DNA of 55,808 nucleotides. It comes from Planctomycetota bacterium (GTDB lineage: Bacteria > Planctomycetota > UBA1135 > UBA2386). A model generated the notes under the pieces. The model saw only the letters and a list, made by a program, of their open reading frames with translations, ran no database searches and was not told the origin of the DNA. The DNA lies in NCBI GenBank assembly GCA_002684655.1, contig NYVR01000052.1:1-55808 (forward strand). The letters are read 5' to 3'. The translations under genes were made by a program, and so were the position numbers. Positions 8,666 to 18,355 of this stretch are shown piece after piece (position 1 is the stretch's first letter; every line of letters starts with the position of its first letter).

Positions 8666-9964
8666 ATGACCGATTCAGCTGCTCCTTCGACCGCCAAGCT
8701 CACCATTGGAGACAAGGAGATCGAACTGCCGGTCCTTGTTGGCACGGAGGGAGAGCAAGCGATCGACATCCGGGCGCTGCGGTCGGCGACCGGCGCTGTC
8801 ACCTTCGATCCAGGGCTCGGCAACACCGGCTCTTGCGAGTCGAAGATCACGTTCTTGAACGGTGAGAAAGGGATCCTCCGCTACGGCGGCTACCCCATCG
8901 AGCAACTGGCAGAGCACTCGAGCTTCGTCGAGGTGATGTGGCTGCTCATCCACCAGGAATTGCCGAACGCGGAACAGCACGAAAGCTTCACGCACCACGT
9001 CACCTACCACTCGATGATCCACGAGGACCTGAAGCGGCTGTTCGCCAGCTTGCCGAAGGCGGGTCACCCGATGGCCGTTTGTGCCGCCGCCGTGGGCGCG
9101 CTGTCGACCTACTACCAGAAGGCCGGGCCGCAGACCGCCGAACAGAACTGGATCGATGCGATCCGCCTGCTCGCGAAGATCCCCACGATCGCGGCGTATA
9201 GCTACAAGCACTCGATCGGCCAGCCGTTCATGTATCCACGGAACGACCTCAGCTACGCGGCGAACATCCTGCATATGATGTTCGCGACGCCGTGCGAGCC
9301 CTACGAGGTCAACCCGGTGATCGCCAAGGCTCTGGACCTGTTGCTGATTCTGCACGCAGATCACGAACAAAACTGCTCTACGAGCACGGTGCGCACCGTC
9401 GGCAGCTCGGGCGCCAACATCTTCGCGAGCGTCTCGGCCGGCATCTCGGCGCTGTGGGGGCCGCTGCACGGCGGCGCCAACGAGGCCGTGATCAACATGC
9501 TCGAGTCGATCCGTGACGGCGAGCGCTCGGCCAAGGAGTTCATGGAGCTCGCCAAGCAGAAGGACAGCGGCGTGCGGCTGATGGGCTTCGGCCACCGCGT
9601 CTACAAGAACTACGACCCCCGGGCGAAGATCCTTAAGAACGCATGCGACGAGGTGCTCGGGCAGCTTGGCCAGACCGATCCGCTGCTAGAGATCGCGCAA
9701 GAGCTTGAGCAGATCGCCCTGAGCGACAGCTACTTCATTGAGCGTAAGCTCTACCCCAACGTCGACTTCTACTCAGGCATTATCTACAAGGCGCTGGGTA
9801 TCCCGTCGGACATGTTCACCGTGTTCTTCGCGATCGGGCGCATGCCGGGCTGGATCTCGCAGTGGTTGGAGTCTCAACAGGACCCCGACGCCCGGATCAC
9901 ACGTCCGCGTCAGATCTACCAGGGCAGCAACGAGCGCGACTACAAGCCCTGCACGGAGCGCTGA
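8666..9964 (+). CDS. gltA: Citrate synthase
   Basis: The 432 residues match the hexameric bacterial citrate synthase type, which condenses acetyl-CoA with oxaloacetate at the entry of the TCA cycle. The N-terminal small beta domain is followed by the FDPGLGNTGSCESKITF and LRYGGYPIEQLA motifs typical of GltA. The catalytic His, His and Asp lie in WGPLHGGANEAV, GFGHRVYKNYDPRA and NVDFYSG. The ATG at 8666 is the only sensible start. The gene stands alone; a hairpin precedes it and a 49-base gap separates it from the sulfatase gene. Confidence 0.96.
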   Translation: MTDSAAPSTAKLTIGDKEIELPVLVGTEGEQAIDIRALRSATGAVTFDPGLGNTGSCESKITFLNGEKGILRYGGYPIEQLAEHSSFVEVMWLLIHQELPNAEQHESFTHHVTYHSMIHEDLKRLFASLPKAGHPMAVCAAAVGALSTYYQKAGPQTAEQNWIDAIRLLAKIPTIAAYSYKHSIGQPFMYPRNDLSYAANILHMMFATPCEPYEVNPVIAKALDLLLILHADHEQNCSTSTVRTVGSSGANIFASVSAGISALWGPLHGGANEAVINMLESIRDGERSAKEFMELAKQKDSGVRLMGFGHRVYKNYDPRAKILKNACDEVLGQLGQTDPLLEIAQELEQIALSDSYFIERKLYPNVDFYSGIIYKALGIPSDMFTVFFAIGRMPGWISQWLESQQDPDARITRPRQIYQGSNERDYKPCTER

Positions 9965-10013
9965 CCGTCGGCGGTCTTCGAGTTCTCACGCGGCGACGGC
10001 TACGCTAGCGCAT

Positions 10014-13000
10014 ATGCGCGCTTACTCGATCGCACTGCTGTCCGTGTTCTTCGGCGCATTCTGCGCACCGGCGCAGACACAACAGCGCCCCAACGTCGTC
10101 TGGCTGGTCGTCGAGGACATGAGCCCGTGGATCGGTTGCTACGGCGACGACACGGTGCCGACGCCGAATTGTGATCGTTTGGCCCGCGAAGGGCTGCGCT
10201 ATGCCAACGCGTTCGCGACGTCGCCGGTCTGCGCGCCGGCGCGTTCATCGTTGATCACCGGCATGTATGCCACCCGCATCGGCACGATGCAGATGCGCAA
10301 CAACAAGCCGAGTCAGGCCGCGATGCAGAAAGACCCTGGCGCATACAAAGACATCCCCGCGTACGAGGGGCTGCCGCCAGCGTTCGTTCGTTGCTTCCCG
10401 GAGCTGCTGCGTCGAGAGGGCTACTACTGCACCAACAACGCCAAGCAAGACTATCAGTTCGATGCGCCGGGCACGGTCTGGGACCAGTCCAGCGGCAAGG
10501 CCCACTGGCGAGGTCGGGCCCCTGGGCAGCCGTTCTTCGCTGTCTTCAACTACGGGGGGACGCACGAGAGCGGCGCGTTCCCGTCGCGAAGGCCGAGCCC
10601 CGACGCGATCGCGTTGGAGGACGTGCCAGTGCCGCCTATCTACCCAGATACTCCAAACGTTCGTCGCGCCATGAAGCGCACCTACGACAACATCGCGGCG
10701 ATGGACGGATGGGTTGGCAAGAAGGTCGCCGAACTTGAGCGGGCTGGGTTGCTCGAGAGCACCATCGTGATGTTCTACAGCGACCACGGCGTAGGCCTGC
10801 CTCGCGGCAAGCGCTCGTGCTACGACACGGGCACCCGCGTACCCTTGCTCGTCCGCTTCCCGGGCGGTGCGCGCGCGGGCGAGGTCGAGGACCGCGTCGT
10901 GCAGTTCGTCGACTTCGGGCCGACGGTGCTCTCGCTCTGTGGTGTCGCGCCCGACGAACGCCTCGACGGCGTGCCGTTCCTCGGCCCGCACGCGCGGCAG
11001 GGCAGCCGCCACGCATACGCCCACGCCGACCGCTTCGACGCGGTCTACGACCGGCAGCGCAGCGTGACCGACGGCCGCTTCCGCTACGTGCGGAACTACG
11101 TGACCGACCAGCCATACCTGATCGCCAACGCCTACCGGGAGCGCATCCCGATGACCGCGGATCTCTACGCGCTGCGCGGGCGCGAGGACGTGCCCGCAGC
11201 GCAGTGGCAGTTCGCGGCGACGTCGCGGCCGCCTGAGGAACTCTACGACAGCCAGCTGGACCCGTGGGAGACCACCAACCTGATCGACAGCCCCCTCGCC
11301 CTGGCGCTCGTTGAGCCCCTCCGTCAGCTTCTCGAGCGGTGGATGGAGGAGACGGGCGACCTCGGGTTCGTGCTGCCCGAGACGGAGCTCGTTAAGGAGC
11401 ACATCTATCCGCCCGACGGCGTACAGCCGCAGACGCCGGCCGCCCGATTGATGGCCGACACGAGTGAGGGCGTGCGTCGGGTGACGATCACGTGCGAGGA
11501 GCCCGGCGCGTCGATCGGCTACCGACGCCTGCCGCTGGGCGAGGACAAGCGCTGGCGCGTCTACAGCGGTCCATTCGCGCTGGACGGCGTCGGCGCGCTC
11601 GAGGTGCTAACGCATAGGATCGGCTGGAAGCCCACGCGGACCCGCCACCAGTTCGGCGCCCTACCTGCGCAGCAGCGCAGAGCGAAGCCCAACGTCGTCG
11701 TCTTCTTAGTCGACGACCTCGGCTTCATGGACATCGGCGCCAACAACCCCGATTGCCTCTACGACACGCCGAACATCGACCGCCTCGCGGAGAGCGGCAT
11801 GCGCTTCAGCGACGGTTACGCCGCATGTCCGGTCTGCTCTCCGACGCGGTTCGCGCTGATGACCGGCCGCTATCCGTCCCGCGCAGACGCGACCAACTAC
11901 TTTATGGGGCGGCGAGCTGAGACGTTCCGGCCTGCTGCGGCCAAGAATCGGATGGAGCTGGAGGAGCGTACGATCGCTGAGGAGCTGAAGTCTCGCGGTT
12001 ACGCGACCTTCTTTGCGGGCAAGTGGCACCTTGGCCCAACCGAAGAGTTCTGGCCGGAGCGTCAGGGGTTCGACGTCAACAAAGGCGGCTGGGCCAAAGG
12101 CGGACCTTATGGACCGGGCAGGTACTTCGTCCCATACGGAAACCCGCGGCTTGAGGACGGTCCATCCGGAGAGCATCTGCCTGCGCGGCTCGCCGAGGAG
12201 ACCTGTCGCTTCGTCACAGCCAACCGCGACGTGCCGTTCTTCGCGTATCTTTCGTTCTACTCGGTGCACACGCCGCTGGTCGGTCGTCAGGACCTCATCG
12301 ATAAGTACCGGGCACGTCTGGCCGAGCGAACCGTTGAAGGCCCGGAGTTTGGTGAAGAGGAGCAGGTCTTTCGGACCGATCGGCCGCGAAAAGTGCGCTT
12401 GCAGCAGCGGCACGCGACCTACGCGGCGATGGTCGAGGCGATGGATCTCGCGGTTGGCAGGGTGCTCAAGCAGCTCGACGTTCTGGGTCTAGCGGAAAGC
12501 ACGATCGTTGTGTTCACCTCAGACAACGGCGGCTTGTCGACTAGCGAGGGCTCACCGACGAGCAACCTGCCGCTGCGCGGTGGAAAAGGCTGGATGTACG
12601 AGGGTGGCATCCGCGAGCCGTGGATTTGGCGAGTCCCGGGCGTGACCACGCCGGGCAGCAGCAGCGCGGTCCCGATCAGCAGCGTCGACCTTCTGCCGAC
12701 GGTGCTCGAGCTGACGAACGCCCCTCCGGTCGAGCACGAGATCGACGGCGTCAGCGTCGCTGCGGCGCTTCGCGGCGGCGCGATGCCCGAGCGACCGCTG
12801 TTTTGGCACTACCCGCACTACGGCAACCAAGGTGGGTTCCCGGCCAGCGCGGTGCGCGTCGGCGATTACAAGTTGATCGAGCGCCTAGAGGACGGCCGTG
12901 TGCATTTGTTCGACCTCGGTGAGGACATCGGCGAGACCAACGACCTCGCCGACGCTCAGCCTGAGCGCGTCGCGCGGATGCGCGCGCTGCTGCACGACTG

Positions 13001-13067
13001 GTATCGGGAGGTGGACGCGAAGTTTCTGCGTGAGCGTGACGGGCGTCGGCCTTGGCGCCCGTACTAG
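10014..13067 (+). CDS. Secreted double sulfatase (two fused arylsulfatase domains)
   Basis: The 1017-residue protein begins with a signal peptide (MRAYSIALLSVFFGAFCAPAQ). The open frame reaches 9738 but the extra residues overlap gltA and lack a signal, so 10014 is preferred. The first sulfatase domain spans about residues 25-500 with C73-A-P-A-R, the C-x-P-x-R site whose cysteine is converted to formylglycine. A linker of about 75 residues resembles the beta domain often found at sulfatase ends. The second sulfatase domain spans about 560-1017 with C608-S-P-T-R. Both contain the N-terminal metal motif (VVEDMSPWIG; LVDDLGFMD) and SDHG or SDNGG. Substrates are probably sulfated polysaccharides. 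No maturase gene is seen nearby. Confidence 0.9.
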   Translation: MRAYSIALLSVFFGAFCAPAQTQQRPNVVWLVVEDMSPWIGCYGDDTVPTPNCDRLAREGLRYANAFATSPVCAPARSSLITGMYATRIGTMQMRNNKPSQAAMQKDPGAYKDIPAYEGLPPAFVRCFPELLRREGYYCTNNAKQDYQFDAPGTVWDQSSGKAHWRGRAPGQPFFAVFNYGGTHESGAFPSRRPSPDAIALEDVPVPPIYPDTPNVRRAMKRTYDNIAAMDGWVGKKVAELERAGLLESTIVMFYSDHGVGLPRGKRSCYDTGTRVPLLVRFPGGARAGEVEDRVVQFVDFGPTVLSLCGVAPDERLDGVPFLGPHARQGSRHAYAHADRFDAVYDRQRSVTDGRFRYVRNYVTDQPYLIANAYRERIPMTADLYALRGREDVPAAQWQFAATSRPPEELYDSQLDPWETTNLIDSPLALALVEPLRQLLERWMEETGDLGFVLPETELVKEHIYPPDGVQPQTPAARLMADTSEGVRRVTITCEEPGASIGYRRLPLGEDKRWRVYSGPFALDGVGALEVLTHRIGWKPTRTRHQFGALPAQQRRAKPNVVVFLVDDLGFMDIGANNPDCLYDTPNIDRLAESGMRFSDGYAACPVCSPTRFALMTGRYPSRADATNYFMGRRAETFRPAAAKNRMELEERTIAEELKSRGYATFFAGKWHLGPTEEFWPERQGFDVNKGGWAKGGPYGPGRYFVPYGNPRLEDGPSGEHLPARLAEETCRFVTANRDVPFFAYLSFYSVHTPLVGRQDLIDKYRARLAERTVEGPEFGEEEQVFRTDRPRKVRLQQRHATYAAMVEAMDLAVGRVLKQLDVLGLAESTIVVFTSDNGGLSTSEGSPTSNLPLRGGKGWMYEGGIREPWIWRVPGVTTPGSSSAVPISSVDLLPTVLELTNAPPVEHEIDGVSVAAALRGGAMPERPLFWHYPHYGNQGGFPASAVRVGDYKLIERLEDGRVHLFDLGEDIGETNDLADAQPERVARMRALLHDWYREVDAKFLRERDGRRPWRPY

Positions 13068-13074
13068 GGCTGTC

Positions 13075-13836
13075 TCAATGTATCGGTGCGCGTATGGCTG
13101 CGGCTTCTTCGCGTAGGATCGCGGGGATTGCGGCGCGGAGCCGCGCCGCGCGCTTCAGCGGGTCCGGGTGCGTGCTGAGGAACTCTGGGCCGCTGCTGCC
13201 GAGCGCGGCCATGCGCTCCCAAAGCTTTGGCGCCTCCCACGGGTCGAAGCCGGCGCGGATCGCGAATCGGATGCCGTCGAGGTCCGCTTGGGTCTCATGT
13301 TCGCGGCTGTAGGGGAGCAGGACTCCGTATTGGGTGATGCCGCCGAGCGCGGCCATCGTGTATGCCCGGCTCTCGCGGTCCATCTCCGAGAGCTCTAAGC
13401 CGACCTCGGCGACCGCCAGCGCGACGCTGCTGATGGCCGCCTGTGTCATGCGGATACCGCCGTGTCGTCGGGTTGCGTGCGCCACCTCGTGACCCACAAC
13501 GGCCGCGAGCCCATCAATGTTGCGGGTGATCGGGAGGATCCCCGTGTAGACGGCGATACGACCGTTGGGGAGGCAGAAAGCGTTGGGCACGTCGTCTGCC
13601 TTGAGCAGCCTCGCTTGCCAGGGAAAGCGCTCGCCGGTTACCGCCGCGATCCGACGTGCCACCTCCTGAACCATGTCATGGTCGGGTCCGGAGGTGACGA
13701 TCGGGTGCTGGCTGGTCGCCTCTTCGTAGGCCTGCAAGCTGATCGGTTCGAGCTCCGCGTCGGAGTAGATGTTCAGGCTGCCGCAGCTGGCCAGGAGCAC
13801 CGATGCCAGCGCCCCAGTGCGCGCGATTTTCCACAT
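13075..13836 (-). CDS. M48-family metalloprotease lipoprotein
   Basis: This 253-residue protein carries a lipoprotein signal (LLASC, Cys18) and the zinc-protease motif HEVAH (116-120). The downstream HETQADLDGIRF supplies the third ligand. It is a LoiP/BepA-like M48 protease without membrane spans, likely to degrade or mature envelope proteins from the periplasmic side. It converges with the sulfatase gene 7 bases away and is divergent from the thiolase gene across about 100 bases. The exact substrate cannot be told from sequence. Confidence 0.88.
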   Translation of the reverse strand: MWKIARTGALASVLLASCGSLNIYSDAELEPISLQAYEEATSQHPIVTSGPDHDMVQEVARRIAAVTGERFPWQARLLKADDVPNAFCLPNGRIAVYTGILPITRNIDGLAAVVGHEVAHATRRHGGIRMTQAAISSVALAVAEVGLELSEMDRESRAYTMAALGGITQYGVLLPYSREHETQADLDGIRFAIRAGFDPWEAPKLWERMAALGSSGPEFLSTHPDPLKRAARLRAAIPAILREEAAAIRAPIH

Positions 13837-13939
13837 GTCGAGATGCTATTGCGCAGCGCCGCGGCCGCTAGCGGCGCATTCGGGAGGGTCTGCCAACACA
13901 GAACTTGCGTCTGCCTGTATGGTGGCGGATGCTCACATC

Positions 13940-15139
13940 ATGAAGTCTGATCTGGTCATTGTTGGCGGCGCCAGGACCGCCATGGCGGAGTACTCGGGGA
14001 CCCCCGGTTTCGGTAAGTTTAAAGACGTTTCTGCGCTCGAGCTCGGCGCCCATGCAGCGAAGGCCGCGTTGGAGCGCGCTGGGGTGCAGGCCGACCAAGT
14101 TGACGAGACTTTTGTCGGCAACGCCACGCAGTCGTCGAGCGACGCGATCTACGGTGCGCGTCACGTCGCGCTGAAGGCGGGCGTCCCGCACACCAAGCCG
14201 GCGCTCACCGTCAATCGCATATGTGGCTCGGGGATCCAGTCCGTCGTGTCTGCCGCGCAATCGATGATGCTTGGAGAGTCCAAGCTCTGCCTCGCCGGCG
14301 GCATCGAGAACATGAGCCAGGTCCCGCACGTGATCCGCGGCGGGCGCGAAGGCTTCCGTTTTGGTATGGAGCCCAAGATCGAGGACCTTCTGTTCGCCGC
14401 GCTCTACGACCCGTTCTGTAAGTTCTTCATGGCACAAACCGCGGAGAACGTCGCCAAGCGCGTGGGCATTAGTCGCGAGGAACAAGATGAGTATGCGCTG
14501 CGCAGCCACCAACTCGGCGCCGCCGCAGTGAAGGCGGGCAAGTTCGCCGCGGAGATCGCGCCGATGACGGTCACCAAGGGCCGCAAGGAGTTCGTTGTCG
14601 ACACCGATGACCACATCAAGCCCGAGACGACAATGGAGGGCCTGCAGAAGCTGCGTCCGGCCTTCGGCAAAGAGGGCACAGTCACGGCAGGTAACGCCTC
14701 GGGCATCGTCGACGGGGCGGCGATGCTGGTGGTGACGACCGCCGATCACGCTAAGGACCTCGGCCTCACGGTGAAGGCCAAGATCAAGTCCTGGGGCATC
14801 GCAGGGGTCGAGCCGGAGGTCATGGGACTCGGCCCGGTTCCGGCGATCCAGCAGGCGTGCGATAAGGCGGGGTTGCAGGTCGGCGACTTGGACCTCATCG
14901 AGATCAATGAGGCGTTCTCGGCGCAGTACCTCGGCTGCGAGAAGGAACTCGGACTCGACCGCGATAAGTGCAACGTCAACGGCGGCGCGATCGCGCTGGG
15001 TCACCCTCTGGGCGCGACCGGGACGCGGCTGCTGCTGACCCTGGTTCGCGAGATGGAGGAGTCGGGCAAGGGCCTCGGCTGCGCTTCGGCTTGCATCGGC
15101 GGCGGCCAAGGTATCGCGATGGTGCTGGAGAGGTCGTGA
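13940..15139 (+). CDS. Acetyl-CoA acetyltransferase (thiolase)
   Basis: This 399-residue thiolase condenses or cleaves acyl-CoAs, as in beta-oxidation or acetoacetyl-CoA formation. The nucleophilic cysteine is C95 in NRICGSG. The His motif is GGAIALGHPLGATG and the second cysteine is in CIGGGQG near the C-terminus. The start at 13940 (MKSDLVIVGG) fits the family; an in-frame ATG at 13919 would add seven residues. The longer open frame from 13769 overlaps the divergent protease gene and is not supported. It is followed after 4 bases by the aconitase-family gene, so the two probably share a transcript. Confidence 0.93.
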   Translation: MKSDLVIVGGARTAMAEYSGTPGFGKFKDVSALELGAHAAKAALERAGVQADQVDETFVGNATQSSSDAIYGARHVALKAGVPHTKPALTVNRICGSGIQSVVSAAQSMMLGESKLCLAGGIENMSQVPHVIRGGREGFRFGMEPKIEDLLFAALYDPFCKFFMAQTAENVAKRVGISREEQDEYALRSHQLGAAAVKAGKFAAEIAPMTVTKGRKEFVVDTDDHIKPETTMEGLQKLRPAFGKEGTVTAGNASGIVDGAAMLVVTTADHAKDLGLTVKAKIKSWGIAGVEPEVMGLGPVPAIQQACDKAGLQVGDLDLIEINEAFSAQYLGCEKELGLDRDKCNVNGGAIALGHPLGATGTRLLLTLVREMEESGKGLGCASACIGGGQGIAMVLERS

Positions 15140-15143
15140 GCTG

Positions 15144-17111
15144 ATGCGGGACCCCAAGATGAAGTTCGAAGGTCGGATCCTGTATCTGACCGAGGATGAG
15201 AAGCTGCTGAGGGCGCAGCTGTATGACGGCGTGGACCTGCCGGACGGCAAGGATCACAAGCTGATCGACAACATCTCGACCGACGAACTGACTCCTGGGT
15301 GGGTTTGTTACTACTACGACGAGACGCTGGCGCGCTACTGCCTCGTTGGGTTGCGCGGCGGCAACGTCGAGCGCGACGGCATCAAGAACGGCGGCTTCTC
15401 GGTGATCGTGAGCGGTGTCTCGAAGGGTTGCGGCAGCTCGCGCGAGACGGCGCCGTTCAGCGAGCTGAAGTCTGGGATCCGGTTGGTGATCGCTAAGAAC
15501 ATCGAGAAGATTTACGGCCAGAACTGCCAGAACATCGGCATGTTGACGTCGACCGACTTCACGCTGATCGACCGGATCAAGAACGGCGAAGAGATCTCGA
15601 TCGAAGAGTTCACCAAGGGCCTCGACCCGATCGCGACCGAGATCGTGCGACACGGCGGCTTGTTCGCCTACAACAAGGCGCGTCTCGCGGGTGAGACCGC
15701 GCCGCCGCCTGTCGAGACCGCGCCGCGGCCGATGACGCTGTGCGAAAAGATCATCAGCAACCGGGCGATCGCAGACGCGAAGACGGGCGAACTCGGCATC
15801 CCAGCGGTGGCGCCCGGCGACGCGTTGTTCGTGCGAACCGACGTGCGCTTCAGCCACGAATATGTCACTCCGATGGCGTCGGCCCTGTTCAAGATGGGGC
15901 TCGGGGAGGACGCCAAAGTGACCGACCCTGCCTCGGTGTTCGCGTTCCGCGACCACCTGACCTTCTTGGACCGGATCATGCCCAAGAAGCACGTCGAGAT
16001 GGGGCTCAAGGAGCAGGCTGCGTCGTTGGCGACTGTGCAAGAGTCCTTCGCCGCGGCGCAGGGGATGCGCCTCTACGGCGAAGTGGAGCGCGATGGCAAG
16101 ACGGTCGGCTCGGAAGGCATCTGCCACAACATCGTGATCGAGGACCTCGCCGAGCCCGGCCAGCTGGTGATCGGGACCGACAGCCACACCTGCATGGGCG
16201 GGGCGATCGGTTGCTTTGCCTTCGGCGTCGGCTCGACGGACATGGCGAACAGCTGGTTCACGAAGGACGTCCGCGTCAAGGTGCCGGAGTCGGTGCGGGT
16301 CAATCTGCGCGGCCAACTGAACGACGGCGTCTGCGCCAAGGACGTCATGTTGCACCTGCTCAGCGATGAATTCTTTAAGAGCGGGGACGGGATCGGCAAG
16401 GTCCTTGAGTTCGCGGGCGCCGGGACCATGGCGATGTCGCTTGATGAGCGCGCGACGCTCACCAACATGGCGGTCGAAGCCGGCGGATTCACCGGCATCG
16501 TTGAGGCCGACGAGGTCGTCATCAATCACATCCATAAGCTTCGGGGCACCGACAAGGAGCACCTGCGACGTGAGGTCGTCGCGGCAGACGAAGGCGCTAC
16601 CTACTGCAAGACGTTCGATATCGACCTGAGCGACGTCGCGCCGACGGTGGCGACGCCAGGTGATCCGCGCAACGGGATCGTGCTGTCGGCGTTCCGCCAG
16701 GAGCATGGCGAGGTCGCGTGCCAGATCGCGTACGGTGGCTCCTGCACTGGCGGGAAGAAGGCCGACATGGACATGTATGCCGAGGTCGTGCGCAAGGCGT
16801 TGGACAAGGGCCTGACGCTCAAGGCCAAGACCTACATCCAATTCGGTAGCCAAAAGATCCGCGACTATGCGGAGACGATGGGTTACGTGCAGTTGTTTGA
16901 GAGCGCGGGCGTCGAGCTGATCGACCCGAGCTGTGGGGCCTGCATCAAGGCAGGTCCCGGCGTCTCGTTCACGCCGGAAGAGGTCACGGTGTCGGCGATC
17001 AACCGCAACTTCCCTGGTCGCTCCGGTCCTGGCCAGGTCTACCTCGCGAGCCCTTATGTGGTCGTCGCGAGCGCCTATCTAGGTTACGTCGGCGGCCCTG
17101 ACGAGCTGTGA
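15144..17111 (+). CDS. Aconitase-family dehydratase with reversed domain order (LeuD-like then LeuC-like)
   Basis: In this 655-residue protein the swivel (small-subunit, LeuD-like) part is N-terminal (about residues 1-175, with the GVSKGCGSSRE substrate loop). The iron-sulfur catalytic (LeuC-like) part follows from about residue 195. Cluster ligands are visible in DSHTCMGGA and in DPSCGACIKAGPG (C-x2-C). AYGGSCTGGKKAD is also characteristic. Ordinary aconitase has the opposite order, and LeuC and LeuD are normally separate. The enzyme is a 4Fe-4S hydro-lyase of the 3-isopropylmalate/homoaconitate/citrate group; which substrate it takes cannot be decided here. It starts 4 bases after the thiolase stop. 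Confidence 0.85.
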   Translation: MRDPKMKFEGRILYLTEDEKLLRAQLYDGVDLPDGKDHKLIDNISTDELTPGWVCYYYDETLARYCLVGLRGGNVERDGIKNGGFSVIVSGVSKGCGSSRETAPFSELKSGIRLVIAKNIEKIYGQNCQNIGMLTSTDFTLIDRIKNGEEISIEEFTKGLDPIATEIVRHGGLFAYNKARLAGETAPPPVETAPRPMTLCEKIISNRAIADAKTGELGIPAVAPGDALFVRTDVRFSHEYVTPMASALFKMGLGEDAKVTDPASVFAFRDHLTFLDRIMPKKHVEMGLKEQAASLATVQESFAAAQGMRLYGEVERDGKTVGSEGICHNIVIEDLAEPGQLVIGTDSHTCMGGAIGCFAFGVGSTDMANSWFTKDVRVKVPESVRVNLRGQLNDGVCAKDVMLHLLSDEFFKSGDGIGKVLEFAGAGTMAMSLDERATLTNMAVEAGGFTGIVEADEVVINHIHKLRGTDKEHLRREVVAADEGATYCKTFDIDLSDVAPTVATPGDPRNGIVLSAFRQEHGEVACQIAYGGSCTGGKKADMDMYAEVVRKALDKGLTLKAKTYIQFGSQKIRDYAETMGYVQLFESAGVELIDPSCGACIKAGPGVSFTPEEVTVSAINRNFPGRSGPGQVYLASPYVVVASAYLGYVGGPDEL

Positions 17112-17132
17112 TCGCCGCGCCGCAGCGGCGGT
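17111..17132 (+). terminator. Terminator-like hairpin after the aconitase-family gene
   Basis: ATCGCCGC (17111-17118) pairs with GCGGCGGT (17125-17132), eight pairs including one T-G, around a six-base loop directly after the stop codon. There is no T-run. It probably separates the thiolase/dehydratase unit from dctP. Confidence 0.4.
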
Positions 17133-17206
17133 AGCGACGCAGCGTTGGCGGCGGGTCCGCGGGTTCGGCGGAGGCGCGGCAGCCTCTCTGACGATACGCT
17201 GCGGCG

Positions 17207-18340
17207 ATGAGCGAACATACGCCAGACTCTCGCCGCGCGTTCTTGACCGGTGGGCTGGTCGGCGCTGCCGGTGGGATCGTCACTGCATCCGCGGCGGGCG
17301 TCTTGCGGCGTCGTGCGGGCGGCTCAGGTTTGCTCGACGGTAAAGGGCGGCGGCGTGTTTTGTGGCGGCTTGCGTCCAGCTTCCCCAGGACTCTGGACGG
17401 CATCTACGGGGTCGCAGAGGTCTTGTCGGAGCGAGTGTCTGCCATGTCGGATGGCGCGTTCGAGATCCGCTGCCACCAAGCTGGCGAGTTGGTCCCGGCG
17501 GCGCAGGTGATGGACGCCGTGCAGCAGGGTTCTGCTGAGATCGGCCAGTCCGCAGGCTACTACTACACGGGAAAGAACCCGTCGCTGGCCTTCGACACCT
17601 GCATCCCCTTCGGCCTAACGGCGCGGCAACAGACGGCGTGGTTGGAGCAGGCGGGCGGGAGGGAGCTGCTCCGACGAGTCTACGCCGATTTTGGGATCCG
17701 CAACTACTCGTGCGGCAACACCGGCGCGCAGATGGGCGGATGGTTCCGCGAACAGGTGCAGTCGGCCGCGGACCTGAAGGGCCTGCGGATGCGCATCCCA
17801 GGGCTCGGTGGCAAGGTCATGGACCGGCTCGGCGTGAGCGTCCAGAACCTCGCGGCGGGCGACATCTACCCGGCGCTGGAGCGCGGCGCGATCGACGCCA
17901 CCGAATGGGTAGGGCCTTACGATGACGAGAAGCTCGGCTTCTACGAGATCGCCAAGAACTACTATTATCCCGGCTGGTGGGAGCCTGGCCCGAGCCTGTC
18001 GTTCATGGTCTCGCAAGCGGCCTTCGACGCGCTGCCAGCTGACTATCGTGCGATCTTGGAGGCGGGCATCGCGCAGGCAGCAGCGACGATGATGCAGCGC
18101 TACGACCGCGAGAACCCCCGGGCCTTGCGGCGGCTGCTCGACCGCGGCGTCAAGCTGCGCCGCTTCGACGACGACGTGCTGAGGCGGGCGCGGGAGGCTA
18201 GCCGCGCGCTGGTCGATGACGAGGCTGCGGTTGATCCTGCCTACCGGGCGATCCGTGACCATTGGCGCGACTTCGCGGCGGAGTCGACCGCGTGGCTCGG
18301 TAAGAACGAGCTGGCCTATGCGTCGTTCGCGTGGGCCTAG
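17207..18340 (+). CDS. dctP: TRAP transporter substrate-binding protein, DctP family
   Basis: This 377-residue periplasmic binding protein captures a carboxylate for the DctQM permease. The N-terminus has a twin-arginine-like signal (SRRAFLTGG, then a hydrophobic stretch). The DctP fold shows GELVPAAQVMDAVQQGSAEI, LRMRIPGLGGKV (the conserved carboxylate-binding arginine) and TEWVGPYDDEKLGFYEIAKNYYYPG. The last resembles TakP-type proteins that bind 2-oxoacids. The ATG at 17207 gives the signal directly at the N-terminus. Its permease genes lie next door but on the opposite strand, converging with a 15-base gap, so the transporter is not one operon. Confidence 0.92.
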   Translation: MSEHTPDSRRAFLTGGLVGAAGGIVTASAAGVLRRRAGGSGLLDGKGRRRVLWRLASSFPRTLDGIYGVAEVLSERVSAMSDGAFEIRCHQAGELVPAAQVMDAVQQGSAEIGQSAGYYYTGKNPSLAFDTCIPFGLTARQQTAWLEQAGGRELLRRVYADFGIRNYSCGNTGAQMGGWFREQVQSAADLKGLRMRIPGLGGKVMDRLGVSVQNLAAGDIYPALERGAIDATEWVGPYDDEKLGFYEIAKNYYYPGWWEPGPSLSFMVSQAAFDALPADYRAILEAGIAQAAATMMQRYDRENPRALRRLLDRGVKLRRFDDDVLRRAREASRALVDDEAAVDPAYRAIRDHWRDFAAESTAWLGKNELAYASFAWA

Positions 18341-18355
18341 CGTCCGATGTTCAGG

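Noticed and set aside
9738-10013. Upstream extension of the double sulfatase into gltA
   Set aside because: The extra residues are an out-of-frame reading of citrate synthase, and the signal peptide begins at 10014.
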